A model generated the notes under the pieces. It was not told the DNA's origin. It did no database searches and saw only the letters and a program-made list of their open reading frames with translations. Position numbers and translations under genes: made by a program. From Amycolatopsis sp. MtRt-6 (lineage in GTDB: Bacteria; Actinomycetota; Actinomycetes; Mycobacteriales; Pseudonocardiaceae), in the NCBI RefSeq assembly GCF_017308975.1, contig NZ_JADWPD010000022.1:62001-126000 (forward strand): a stretch of DNA of 64,000 nt, written 5' to 3'. Each line of letters opens with the position of its first letter. Position 1 is the first letter of the stretch. Shown here in pieces: positions 15,559 through 23,651 of the stretch.

Positions 15559-17196
15559 ATGTACCCGACCGTCGCCGAGGTCCTCGCGCTGCCGGTGCTG
15601 CGCCAGGGCCGCCCGCACGTCGTCGCCGGCGCCGCCGGGCTGGACGCGCCGGTGCGCTGGGCGCACGTCGCCGAGGTCGCCGACATCGCGCACCTGCTGC
15701 GCGGCGGCGAGCTGGTGCTGACCACCGGCGTCGCGCTGCCCGACGACGGCCCGGCGCTCGCCCGGTACGTCGCGGACCTGGCCGGGGTCGGCGCGGCCGG
15801 CGTCGTCGTCGAGCTGGTCCGGCACTGGAGCGACAAGCTGCCCGCCGCGCTGGTCGGCGCGGCCGAGGAACACGGGCTCCCCCTGGTGACGCTCTCCCGC
15901 GAGACGCGGTTCGTGAGCGTCACCGAAGCGGTGAACGGCCAGATCGTCGACGCCCAGGTCGCCGAGCTGCGTGCCGCCGAGCGCGTCCACGAGACGTTCA
16001 CCGCATTGACGGTCGCGGGCGCCGAACCCGGCGTCGTCCTGGGCGAGGTCGCCCGGCTCACCGAGCAGCCGGTGGTCCTGGAGACGCTCTCCCACGAAGT
16101 CCTCGCCTACGACGCGGCCGGCACCGACCCGGGCGAGCTGCTCACCGGCTGGCCGTCCCGGTCGCGGGTGGTCCAGGTCGGCGAGCGAACCGGCTACCAC
16201 CCGGGGTCGGGCTGGCTGGTGACCGTGGTCGGCGCGCGCGGGCACGACTGGGGACGGCTGATCCTCGTCTGCGCCGACCAGCCGCCGCACCGCCACCGGG
16301 TGGTCGCCGAGCGGGCCGCGTCCGCGCTGGCCGTGCACCGGCTGGTCGCCAAGGATTCCGACGGTCTCGAGCGCCAGGCCCACCGCGCGGTGCTCGCCGA
16401 GCTGCTCGCCTCGCCCGCGCCGACGGCGGAGCTGCTGGCCCGCGCGTCGGCGCTGGCCGTGCCGCTGCCCGGGCGGCAGCTGGTCGGGCTGGCGGTGCGG
16501 CCGCGGCTGACCGGGACGGCGCGGCCGGCGTTGTCGACCCCGCCGGTGCTGCGCGAGCTGGCCGAGGCGACGGTGCTGGCGGCCCGCCGCGCGAAGGTGT
16601 CGGCGCTGGTGGCGACGGACGAACTCGGTGTGCGGGCGCTGATCGCGCTGTCCCCGGAGGCGAACGCCGACGCGGTGCTGCACCGGCTCGCCACCGACGT
16701 CCACGAGGCCCGCGGCAGCGCGCCGGGCGTGCTCGCGGTCGGCACGACGGTGTCGTCCCCGGCCGAGGCCCGCCGGACGTTGCTGGAAGCGAGCCAGGTC
16801 GCGGCGGCGGCGCTGGGCGCGGGCGCGGAGCGGGTGGTGCACCGGTTGTCGGACGTCCGGCTGCGCGGGCTGCTGCACCTGCTGTCCGGCGACGAGCGCG
16901 TGACAGCCTTCGCGGCGCGGGAGCTCGGGCCGCTGCTCCAGCGCGACGCGGCGTCGGGCAGCCGGCTCGTCCAGGCGCTGCGGCACTACTGCGAGCAGGG
17001 CGGCAACAAGTCGGCGGCGGCCGCGGCGGCCCACACGTCCCGGACGGCCTACTACCAGCAGCTCGCCCGGATCGAGCAGGTCCTCGGCGTCCGGCTGGAG
17101 GACCCGGAGTCGATGTTGTCGCTGTATGTGGCACTGCTGGCACGGGACATCACCCAGCCGAGCGAAGAAGACTCACCCGGACGTGCCGTGCAGTGA
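15559..17196 (+). CDS. PucR-family transcriptional regulator
   Basis: 545 residues. The N-terminal PucR domain (PurC-like, about 5-125) includes ADIAHLLRGGELVLTTG. A central GGDEF-like CdaR region follows. The C-terminal helix-turn-helix is of PucR type, with LVQALRHYCEQGGNKSAAAAAAHTSRTAYYQQLARIEQVLG (about 472-512). PucR proteins activate purine, pyrimidine or amino acid catabolic genes. Divergence from mmsA suggests that mmsA is its target. Confidence 0.88.
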   Translation: MYPTVAEVLALPVLRQGRPHVVAGAAGLDAPVRWAHVAEVADIAHLLRGGELVLTTGVALPDDGPALARYVADLAGVGAAGVVVELVRHWSDKLPAALVGAAEEHGLPLVTLSRETRFVSVTEAVNGQIVDAQVAELRAAERVHETFTALTVAGAEPGVVLGEVARLTEQPVVLETLSHEVLAYDAAGTDPGELLTGWPSRSRVVQVGERTGYHPGSGWLVTVVGARGHDWGRLILVCADQPPHRHRVVAERAASALAVHRLVAKDSDGLERQAHRAVLAELLASPAPTAELLARASALAVPLPGRQLVGLAVRPRLTGTARPALSTPPVLRELAEATVLAARRAKVSALVATDELGVRALIALSPEANADAVLHRLATDVHEARGSAPGVLAVGTTVSSPAEARRTLLEASQVAAAALGAGAERVVHRLSDVRLRGLLHLLSGDERVTAFAARELGPLLQRDAASGSRLVQALRHYCEQGGNKSAAAAAAHTSRTAYYQQLARIEQVLGVRLEDPESMLSLYVALLARDITQPSEEDSPGRAVQ

Positions 17197-17224
17197 TCGA
17201 CTGGGGTCGGCCGATGACACCGAT

Positions 17225-17587
17225 ATGGCCCTAATCCCCTTCGCAGCCTGTCTGATGAGCCTCGGCTGTCTCGCGCCGGCGCACCCCCCGGCCTCGACGC
17301 TGCAGCTGACCACCCACGACACCGCCGGCCGGACCGGCTCGGCGGTGCTGACGTGCGACCCGGCCGGTGGCACGCACCCCCAGCGCGACAAGGCGTGCGC
17401 GGTGCTGTCGGCGGCCGGGGGCGACTTCTCGCGGATCACCGCGCGGCACCAGGCGTGCACGTTGATCTACGCCCCGGTGGAAGCCACGGCGATCGGGACC
17501 TGGCACGGCAAGCCGGTGTCGTTCCACACGACGTACGCCAACCGGTGCGAGGCCGATCGCGATTCGGACGAGGTCTTCGCGTTCTGA
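17225..17587 (+). CDS. Subtilisin inhibitor-like (SSI family) secreted protein
   Basis: 120 residues from the ATG at 17225. The C-terminal two thirds match the Streptomyces subtilisin inhibitor: CDPAGGTHP..ACAVL, ACTLIYAPVEATAIGTWHGKPVSF, NRCEADRDSDEVFAF, with the four cysteines of the two disulphides. By alignment from memory, the reactive-site P1 residue is Leu in CTL-IYAPV, suggesting inhibition of subtilisin- or chymotrypsin-like proteases. The N terminus (MALIPFAACLMSLGCLAPAHP) is a weak signal peptide without positive charges, so the start is uncertain; an in-frame GTG lies further upstream. Confidence 0.85.
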   Translation: MALIPFAACLMSLGCLAPAHPPASTLQLTTHDTAGRTGSAVLTCDPAGGTHPQRDKACAVLSAAGGDFSRITARHQACTLIYAPVEATAIGTWHGKPVSFHTTYANRCEADRDSDEVFAF

Positions 17588-17609
17588 CGCTCCCGAGGAG
17601 CATTCGAAC

Positions 17610-17658
17610 GCGCGGAAGCCGCCGGGCCGCCCCCACGACGGCCCGGTGGCTTCCGCGC
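17610..17658. terminator. Bidirectional terminator between SSI and DUF4173 genes
   Basis: 20-nt arms 17610-17629 and 17639-17658 pair with a single mismatch (G-U on one strand) around a 9-nt loop. It lies 22 bp after the SSI stop and 33 bp beyond the DUF4173 stop, between convergent genes, so it can end both transcripts. Confidence 0.85.
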
Positions 17659-17691
17659 ACCTCTTAACCACGCGCTCCCCGCCCGTCCGGT

Positions 17692-19320
17692 TCAGCGGCA
17701 CGGCGCGTCGGGGCCGAACGTCACATCGCGGGCCGCCGAGCGGCTGAGGTTCCAGGCCGGCCACCCGTCCGGGGTGTCGTCGCGGAGCACCTGCTGCAGC
17801 ACGCACGTGCGCAGCGGTTCCGCCAGGCGGGCCGAGACGACCGGGACCACGTCGGCCGAGAAGCCGGCCAGGTAGCGGTCGTCCAGTGCCTTGCCGGCGG
17901 CCGCGCGGTCGAGGTTGGCGTCGGCGATGAGGCGTTCGGGGTCGAGGACGGCGAGGACGAGCAGCGCCGCCGCGGCCGTGCCGATCGCCGCGCGCGGCAG
18001 CCACGCCGACCGCAGCCGGACCAGGGCCGCCAGGACCAGCACGAACACCGCGCCGAACCACAGTTCGCAGACCTCGACCAGCAGCCGCAGCACGGTGAAG
18101 CCGTACGCCTGCTGGTAGGTCCACATGCGACTCAAGGCCGAGCCGACGAGCACCAGGCTCAGCGCGCTGAGCGTCCCGAGCAGGACGCGCTGCCGGACCC
18201 GGTCGGCCTTCGTCGCGTTCGGCGCCCACCGCAGCGCGGCGGCCACGATGGCCAAGGTCAGGACGGTGACGGCGCACAGCTGCCAGAACCCGCCGCGGGC
18301 GTACTCCGCCGACGTCAGGTTGCCGGTGCGCAGGACGTATTCGGTGCCGCCGAACAGCACGACCAGCCGAACCCCGACGAAGACGCCGAAGAGCAGGACG
18401 AGAACGGCGAGCGGGACCGTCCACTCCAGACCATACTTCGTCCGCTGTGGACGGACAGCCGACGCCCGCGGTTCGGGTGCGGCGAGGAAGTAGCAGGCCC
18501 CGGCGGCGACCAGGGTGACGACGGCGAAGACGGAGCACCACCGCACGAGCGTCGCGACGCTGAGCTCGGGGAGAACGGCGCTGACAACGGCGGCGAAGGC
18601 GGCATCGGCGCTGGCGAGCAGCGGCACGAAGACCCCGACGAGCCCGGCGGCGGCGAGCACGGCCAGCGCGATCCGCCGGGCCACCCCATCGCGGCGGGCG
18701 CCGAACTGTCCGGCCCCGCGCGCGACCCACGGAATGGCGCGGAAGGCCTCGATCGGGACGGCGAGCATGTCGTAGAGGACGGAGTGCACGGTCCGTTCCC
18801 CGACGACGGCCAGCGACCCGGCCACCACGGCGGCGAGGACGCAGAGGGTGAACAGCCACCCCGACGCCCGCACGAACCCCACGGCGAGCAGCGCGAGCGC
18901 GAGCCCGGCCCACGCGGCGTTCCGCCAGGTGAGGGCCCCCGGCTGCCCCTCCCGCGACCGCCGATCGGCCACGAAGACGGCGGCCACGACGGCCAGCCCG
19001 GACAGCAGCCACCCGATCCCGGGCCGGTCGACGGGCAGCAGGAGAGCCCCAGCAACCCCGGCCAGCCCGGCGGCGGGCAGGACCGCGGGCGGCACGGGAA
19101 CGACGGCATACTTCGGCGGCACCACCGGCTGCAGGAGAACGGGCACCGCAGCAACGGCCACCCCGCCTGCCACCGAAGCGCCTGACATCCCACCGGCCGC
19201 GGCCGGCGCACCGGCCCCAGCCACCCCACCAACGCCCACCGGCGCACCCGTGGCCCCCGCCTCACGCACCGCCCGCTTCCCCCGCGGCACCTTCGCCCCA
19301 CCAACACTGCTCTTCGGCAT
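17692..19320 (-). CDS. DUF4173/DUF4153 multi-pass membrane protein
   Basis: 542 residues from the ATG at 19320; a GTG three codons upstream is an alternative. An Ala/Gly-rich, positively charged N terminus of about 60 residues precedes roughly 12 hydrophobic segments. The motif LTSAEYARGGFWQLCAV near the centre is the hallmark of the DUF4173 family as I recall it. The function is unknown. It follows a histidine kinase gene by 76 bp on the same strand, so it may be a target or membrane partner of that system. Confidence 0.75.
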   Translation of the reverse strand: MPKSSVGGAKVPRGKRAVREAGATGAPVGVGGVAGAGAPAAAGGMSGASVAGGVAVAAVPVLLQPVVPPKYAVVPVPPAVLPAAGLAGVAGALLLPVDRPGIGWLLSGLAVVAAVFVADRRSREGQPGALTWRNAAWAGLALALLAVGFVRASGWLFTLCVLAAVVAGSLAVVGERTVHSVLYDMLAVPIEAFRAIPWVARGAGQFGARRDGVARRIALAVLAAAGLVGVFVPLLASADAAFAAVVSAVLPELSVATLVRWCSVFAVVTLVAAGACYFLAAPEPRASAVRPQRTKYGLEWTVPLAVLVLLFGVFVGVRLVVLFGGTEYVLRTGNLTSAEYARGGFWQLCAVTVLTLAIVAAALRWAPNATKADRVRQRVLLGTLSALSLVLVGSALSRMWTYQQAYGFTVLRLLVEVCELWFGAVFVLVLAALVRLRSAWLPRAAIGTAAAALLVLAVLDPERLIADANLDRAAAGKALDDRYLAGFSADVVPVVSARLAEPLRTCVLQQVLRDDTPDGWPAWNLSRSAARDVTFGPDAPCR

Positions 19321-19396
19321 CTCGCTCACTTTCGTGTTCGCTTTTGCGAATATCACTGTCCGAGCCCCGCGCCGCGACACCGGGGCCGGGCGGAAA

Positions 19397-20389
19397 CTAA
19401 GCCGGCAGGGTCACCCGGATCCGGCTGCCCGTCCCCGGCGACGGGTCCACCACCCCGATCGTCCCGCCGTGCAGCTCCACGGCCCACCGGGCGATCGCGA
19501 GCCCCAGCCCCGTTCCCCCGCCGGACGGCCGCTCGCCCCGCGTGAACCGCTCGAACACCCGCTCGCGGTCCGCCGGCGCGATGCCCGGGCCCTCGTCGCA
19601 CACGTCGATGCGCACCTCCCCCGCCCGCACCTGCGCCACCACCCGCACCTGGCCGCCCGCCGGGCCGTGGCGGGCCGCGTTCTCCAGCAGGTTCGCCACC
19701 ACCTGGAACAACCGGCCGCGGTCCGCCGTCACCACCGCCCCCTCGGGGGACACCGACACCTCGAACGTCACCCCGCGACCCGCGAACGCCGCCTCCCCGA
19801 CCACCTCGGACAACAGCGACCACAACGAGAACGACGTCAGGTGGAGCGAAGAAGCACCCGCGTCCAGCCGCGACAGGTCCAGCAGCTCGTCCACCAGCGT
19901 CGCCAGGCGCTCGGTCTGCTGCAGGGCCGTCTTCAACGTGGCGGGGTCGGGGTCTTCGACGCCGTCGACCAGGTTCTCCAGCACGCCGTTCAACGCCGTG
20001 ATCGGCGTCCGGAGCTCGTGGGACACGTTCGCGATCAGCTCGCGGCGCTGGCGGTCCGCGTTCCCGAGATCGCCCGCCATCTGGTTGAACGCCTGCGCCA
20101 GCACCCCGACCTCGTCCCGCGTGGTGGCGCGGATCCGCCGCGTGTAGTCGCCCTTCGCCATCGCCCGCGCCGCCGCCGTCATCTCCCGCAGCGGCCGCGT
20201 CATCCCGTGGGCCAGCACCTGCGACAGCAGCAACGCGAGCAGGATCGCGCCGGCCGTCGTCTTCGGTGGCAGCCAGCCGATCTGCCAGTTGAAGAAGCCG
20301 AAGGCGATGCCGCCGGAGGCGACCATCAGGATCGCCAGCTTCAGCTTGATCGACCGGATCCGGTCGAGCGGCCGCGGAACGAGGTTCAC
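19397..20389 (-). CDS. Sensor histidine kinase with minimal extracytoplasmic loop
   Basis: 330 residues from a GTG at 20389 overlapping the response-regulator stop (GTGA). Two hydrophobic helices (about 15-33 and 43-62) are separated by only about 10 residues, then HAMP, HisKA with VSHELRTP, and HATPase_c with NLLENAARHG, DEGPGI and GGTGLGLAI. The very short loop suggests an intramembrane-sensing kinase that detects envelope change or a membrane partner. The DUF4173 gene downstream could be that partner (inference). Confidence 0.93.
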   Translation of the reverse strand: MNLVPRPLDRIRSIKLKLAILMVASGGIAFGFFNWQIGWLPPKTTAGAILLALLLSQVLAHGMTRPLREMTAAARAMAKGDYTRRIRATTRDEVGVLAQAFNQMAGDLGNADRQRRELIANVSHELRTPITALNGVLENLVDGVEDPDPATLKTALQQTERLATLVDELLDLSRLDAGASSLHLTSFSLWSLLSEVVGEAAFAGRGVTFEVSVSPEGAVVTADRGRLFQVVANLLENAARHGPAGGQVRVVAQVRAGEVRIDVCDEGPGIAPADRERVFERFTRGERPSGGGTGLGLAIARWAVELHGGTIGVVDPSPGTGSRIRVTLPA

Positions 20390-21078
20390 GTTCCCACCTC
20401 CAACGCGTAGCCGACGCCGTGCACGGTCCGGATCAGGTCCGCGCCGAGCTTCCGCCGCAGCGCCTTGATGTGGCTGTCCACCGCCCGCGTGCCCGCGGAC
20501 GTGCCGTGGACGTCCCAGTCCCACACCTCCGACAGGAGCCGTTCCCGCGGCTGCACCACCCGCGGCCGCCGCGCGAAGTGCACCAGCAGGTCGAACTCGA
20601 TCGGCGTCAGCTGCGCCGGCACCCCCGCCCGGGCGACGCGCCGCTGGTCGACGTCGATCTCGAGGTCGCCCAGCACGATCCGGGCCGAGTCGGGCCGGGC
20701 GGACCGCTCGACCCGCCGCAGCAGCGCGTGCACCCGCGCGGTCAGCACCCGCATCGAGAACGGCTTCGTGAGGTAGTCGTCGGCGCCGACCCCCAGCCCG
20801 ACCAGCATGTCCGTCTCGTCGGCCCGCGCGGTCAGCATCAGCACCGGCACCGGACGGCGGCCCTGGATCCGGCGGCAGACCTCCAGGCCGTCGAACCCCG
20901 GCAGCATCACGTCGAGCACCACCAGGTCCGGCTCGGACGCCGCGTCGGCCTCGACGGCGGCCGGTCCGTCGTGGACGACGTCCACCCCGAACCCCTCGGC
21001 CCGCAGCCGGGCCGCGATCGACGCGGCGATCGTGACGTCGTCCTCGACGACGAGCACGCGCCGCCCACCCAGTTCCAT
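20386..21078 (-). CDS. OmpR/PhoB-family response regulator
   Basis: 230 residues from the ATG at 21078. The receiver domain (about 6-120) has the acidic pair VVEDD, phosphoacceptor Asp in VVLDVMLPG, and the Lys in LTKPF. The winged-helix DNA-binding domain follows, with LTPIEFDLLVHFARRP and TRAVDSHIKALRRKLG. It forms an operon with the overlapping kinase gene. Direct repeats upstream are candidate binding sites. Confidence 0.95.
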   Translation of the reverse strand: MELGGRRVLVVEDDVTIAASIAARLRAEGFGVDVVHDGPAAVEADAASEPDLVVLDVMLPGFDGLEVCRRIQGRRPVPVLMLTARADETDMLVGLGVGADDYLTKPFSMRVLTARVHALLRRVERSARPDSARIVLGDLEIDVDQRRVARAGVPAQLTPIEFDLLVHFARRPRVVQPRERLLSEVWDWDVHGTSAGTRAVDSHIKALRRKLGADLIRTVHGVGYALEVGT

Positions 21079-21101
21079 GGCCACGACCCTAAGCACCCCC
21101 G

Positions 21102-21147
21102 GTGGAGACGTTTCGCGTGAAGTGTGAAGATCCTGTGGAGACGTTTC
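21102..21147. promoter_or_regulatory. 13-bp direct repeats upstream of the response regulator
   Basis: GTGGAGACGTTTC occurs at 21102-21114 and 21135-21147, 33 bp apart (about three helical turns), starting 24 bp upstream of the response-regulator start. OmpR-family proteins bind direct repeats, so autoregulation is the simplest reading. Confidence 0.55.
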
Positions 21148-21220
21148 ACCCGCTTTGCCGGTTCGTAACGGCCGGAGGTGTGACGCAGGTCATGCACTTC
21201 GGGGGCCCTTCGCGCAATCG

Positions 21221-21260
21221 ACAGACTGCACTCCTGATCAGCGAAGAGTGAACAGACTGC
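21221..21260. promoter_or_regulatory. Direct repeats upstream of the NCS1 operon
   Basis: ACAGACTGC occurs at 21221-21229 and 21252-21260, 31 bp apart, ending 38 bp before the permease start. The location suits an activator site for the catabolic operon. The binding protein is not known; the PucR protein at 15.6 kb is one candidate. Confidence 0.35.
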
Positions 21261-21298
21261 CGTTGCCCCGGGGATGACCAGGCGCGCAGGATTCCGCA

Positions 21299-22858
21299 AT
21301 GGCGCCGACACCCGCAGACCAGCGCGTGCACGACGACGGCCGGGTCGAGCTCGACCCCGCCGACGTCCGGTCTCTCGAAGGCAGCCGGTTCTTCAACGAG
21401 GAACTGGCCCCCGTCCCCGTCGAAAAACGGACCTGGACCACCTACAACTACTTCGCGCTCTGGATGGGGATGGCGCACAACATCCCCAGCTACGCCCTGG
21501 CCGCCTCGCTGATCGCGCTCGGCATGAACTGGGTGCAGGCGCTGATCACGATCACCATCGGCAACATCGTCGTGCTCGCGCCGATGCTGCTCAACAGCCA
21601 CGCCGGCACGAAGTACGGCATCCCGTTCCCGGTGTTCGCCCGCGCGTTCTACGGCCTGCGCGGCGCCAACCTCGCCGCACTGCTGCGTGCGTTCATCGCG
21701 TGCGGCTGGTTCGGCATCCAGACGTGGGTCGGCGGCGAGGCCATCTACGTCATCCTCGGCCGGCTCCTCGGCTCGTGGTGGCGTGACTCGGCCGTCGTCG
21801 CCGGGCAGCACTGGACGCTCTGGCTGTCCTTCGTGGTCTTCTGGATCGGCCAGATGCTCATCATCTGGCGCGGCATGGAGGCGGTCCGCCGGTTCGAGAA
21901 CTGGACGGCGCCGCTGGTGTCGGTCGGCTTCCTGATCATGCTCGCCTACGTGCTGGTCAAGGCGGGTGGCCTCGGCCCGATCCTGTCCGACGGCGGCAAG
22001 CTCGGCTGGGGCCCGGACTTCTGGAAGGTGTTCGCGCCCGCGCTGATGGCGATGATCGCGTTCTGGTCGACGCTCTCGCTGAACATGCCCGACTTCACCC
22101 GCTTCGGCGGCAGCCAGCGCAAGCAGGTCCGCGGCCAGATCCTCGGCCTGCCGACGACCATGACGTTCATCGCGATCGTGGCCATCCTGACGACGTCGGG
22201 CGGCAAGCTGCTCTACGGCGAAGAGCTGTGGGACCCGTCGAAGCTCGCGGACCGGTTCTCCAGCCCGATCGTGGTCGTCGTGGCCCTGATCGCGCTGGTG
22301 CTGGCCACGATCTCGGCGAACCTGGCGGCCAACGTCGTCAGCCCGTCCTACGACTTCTCGAACGCGTTCCCGAAGAAGATCACGTTCGCGGTCGGCGGCG
22401 GGATCACCGGCGTCATCGGCATCCTCATCCAGCCGTGGCGGCTGTACTCCGACCCGAACATCTACATCTTCGCCTGGCTCGGCTTCTACGGCGGCCTGCT
22501 CGGCGCGGTCGCCGGTGTGCTCGTCGCCGGCTACTGGGTCATCAACCGCACGAAGCTGCGGCTGAAGGACCTGTACACACCCGATGGGGTGTACTGGTTC
22601 ACCGGCGGCTGGAACTGGCGCGCGCTGGTCGCGACGCTGGTGGGAGCCGTTCTCGCGGTCGGCGGCGCCTACGGCGGTCCGTTCCCCGCGGACGGGCTCA
22701 TCCCGTTCCTCAAGCCGCTGTACGACTACAACTGGGTGGTCGGCCTGGTCGGCGCCTTCGTCGTCTTCGCCGCCCTGTCCCTGCCCTTGTCCACAACGAA
22801 GGAGGAAATCAGTGAGCGTGGTTCGAGCCGGCCTGATCCAGCAGCGGTGGACGGGTGA
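21299..22858 (+). CDS. NCS1-family nucleobase/hydantoin permease
   Basis: 519 residues with about 12 hydrophobic segments. The N terminus WTTYNYFALWMGMAHNIPSYALA, the segment GIPFPVFARAFYGLRGANLAALLRAFIACGWFGIQTWVGG and the later NLAANVVSPSYDF are typical of NCS1 uracil, allantoin and hydantoin symporters (Na+- or H+-coupled). It is the first gene of a four-gene operon for cyclic amide catabolism. Its 3' end overlaps the next gene by 47 bp. Confidence 0.93.
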   Translation: MAPTPADQRVHDDGRVELDPADVRSLEGSRFFNEELAPVPVEKRTWTTYNYFALWMGMAHNIPSYALAASLIALGMNWVQALITITIGNIVVLAPMLLNSHAGTKYGIPFPVFARAFYGLRGANLAALLRAFIACGWFGIQTWVGGEAIYVILGRLLGSWWRDSAVVAGQHWTLWLSFVVFWIGQMLIIWRGMEAVRRFENWTAPLVSVGFLIMLAYVLVKAGGLGPILSDGGKLGWGPDFWKVFAPALMAMIAFWSTLSLNMPDFTRFGGSQRKQVRGQILGLPTTMTFIAIVAILTTSGGKLLYGEELWDPSKLADRFSSPIVVVVALIALVLATISANLAANVVSPSYDFSNAFPKKITFAVGGGITGVIGILIQPWRLYSDPNIYIFAWLGFYGGLLGAVAGVLVAGYWVINRTKLRLKDLYTPDGVYWFTGGWNWRALVATLVGAVLAVGGAYGGPFPADGLIPFLKPLYDYNWVVGLVGAFVVFAALSLPLSTTKEEISERGSSRPDPAAVDG

Positions 22859-23651
22859 CAAGGAGTCCATGATCAAGGCGGCGGTCGACCACATCGGCAC
22901 CGCCGCTTCCCAGGGCGCACAGGTCGTCTGCCTGCAGGAGCTGTTCTACGGGCCGTACTTCTGCCAGGTGCAGGACGCCGACTACTACTCCTACACCGAG
23001 GCCATCCCGGACGGGCCCACCACGAAGCTCATGCAGGAGGTGGCCGAACGCCACGGCGTCGTGCTGATCGTGCCGATGTACGAGGTCGAGCAGCCCGGCG
23101 TCTACTACAACACCGCCGCGGTGATCGACGCCGACGGCACCTACCTCGGCAAGTACCGCAAGAACCACATCCCGCAGGTCAAGGGGTTCTGGGAGAAGTT
23201 CTACTTCCGCCCCGGCAACCTCGGCTACCCGGTGTTCGACACGGCTGTCGGCCGCATCGGCGTCTACATCTGCTACGAGCGGCACTTCCCCGAAGGCTGG
23301 CGCGCGCTCGGCCTGGCCGGGGCGAAGATCGTGTTCAACCCGTCGGCGACCAGCCGCAGCCTGTCGCAGTACCTGTGGCGGCTGGAGCAGCCGGCGGCCG
23401 CGGTGGCGAACGAGTACTTCGTCGGCGCGATCAACCGGGTGGGCGTGGAACCGCTGGGCGACAACGACTTCTACGGTCAGACGTACTTCGTCGACCCACG
23501 CGGCCAGCTGGTCGGCGACGCCGCGTCCGACACCGACGACGAGGTCGTGGTGCGCGACCTCGACCTGGGCCTGCTCGACGAGGTCCGGAACCAGTGGGCG
23601 TTCTACCGCGACCGCCGCCCGGACACCTACGGCCCCCTCGCGGAGGCCTGA
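22812..23651 (+). CDS. Nitrilase-superfamily hydrolase, likely N-carbamoyl-beta-alanine amidohydrolase
   Basis: 279 residues from the GTG at 22812, set by a strong AAGGAGG 7 nt upstream that lies inside the permease gene. The catalytic Glu-Lys-Cys triad is visible in CLQELFYGP, KYRKNHIP and YICYERHFPEGWR. The specificity segments FWEKFYFRPGN and NPSATSRSLSQYLW resemble beta-ureidopropionase and N-carbamoylputrescine amidase types. Next to dihydropyrimidinase it most likely cleaves N-carbamoyl-beta-alanine to beta-alanine, CO2 and ammonia. It overlaps the next gene (TGATG). Confidence 0.88.
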   Translation: MSVVRAGLIQQRWTGDKESMIKAAVDHIGTAASQGAQVVCLQELFYGPYFCQVQDADYYSYTEAIPDGPTTKLMQEVAERHGVVLIVPMYEVEQPGVYYNTAAVIDADGTYLGKYRKNHIPQVKGFWEKFYFRPGNLGYPVFDTAVGRIGVYICYERHFPEGWRALGLAGAKIVFNPSATSRSLSQYLWRLEQPAAAVANEYFVGAINRVGVEPLGDNDFYGQTYFVDPRGQLVGDAASDTDDEVVVRDLDLGLLDEVRNQWAFYRDRRPDTYGPLAEA

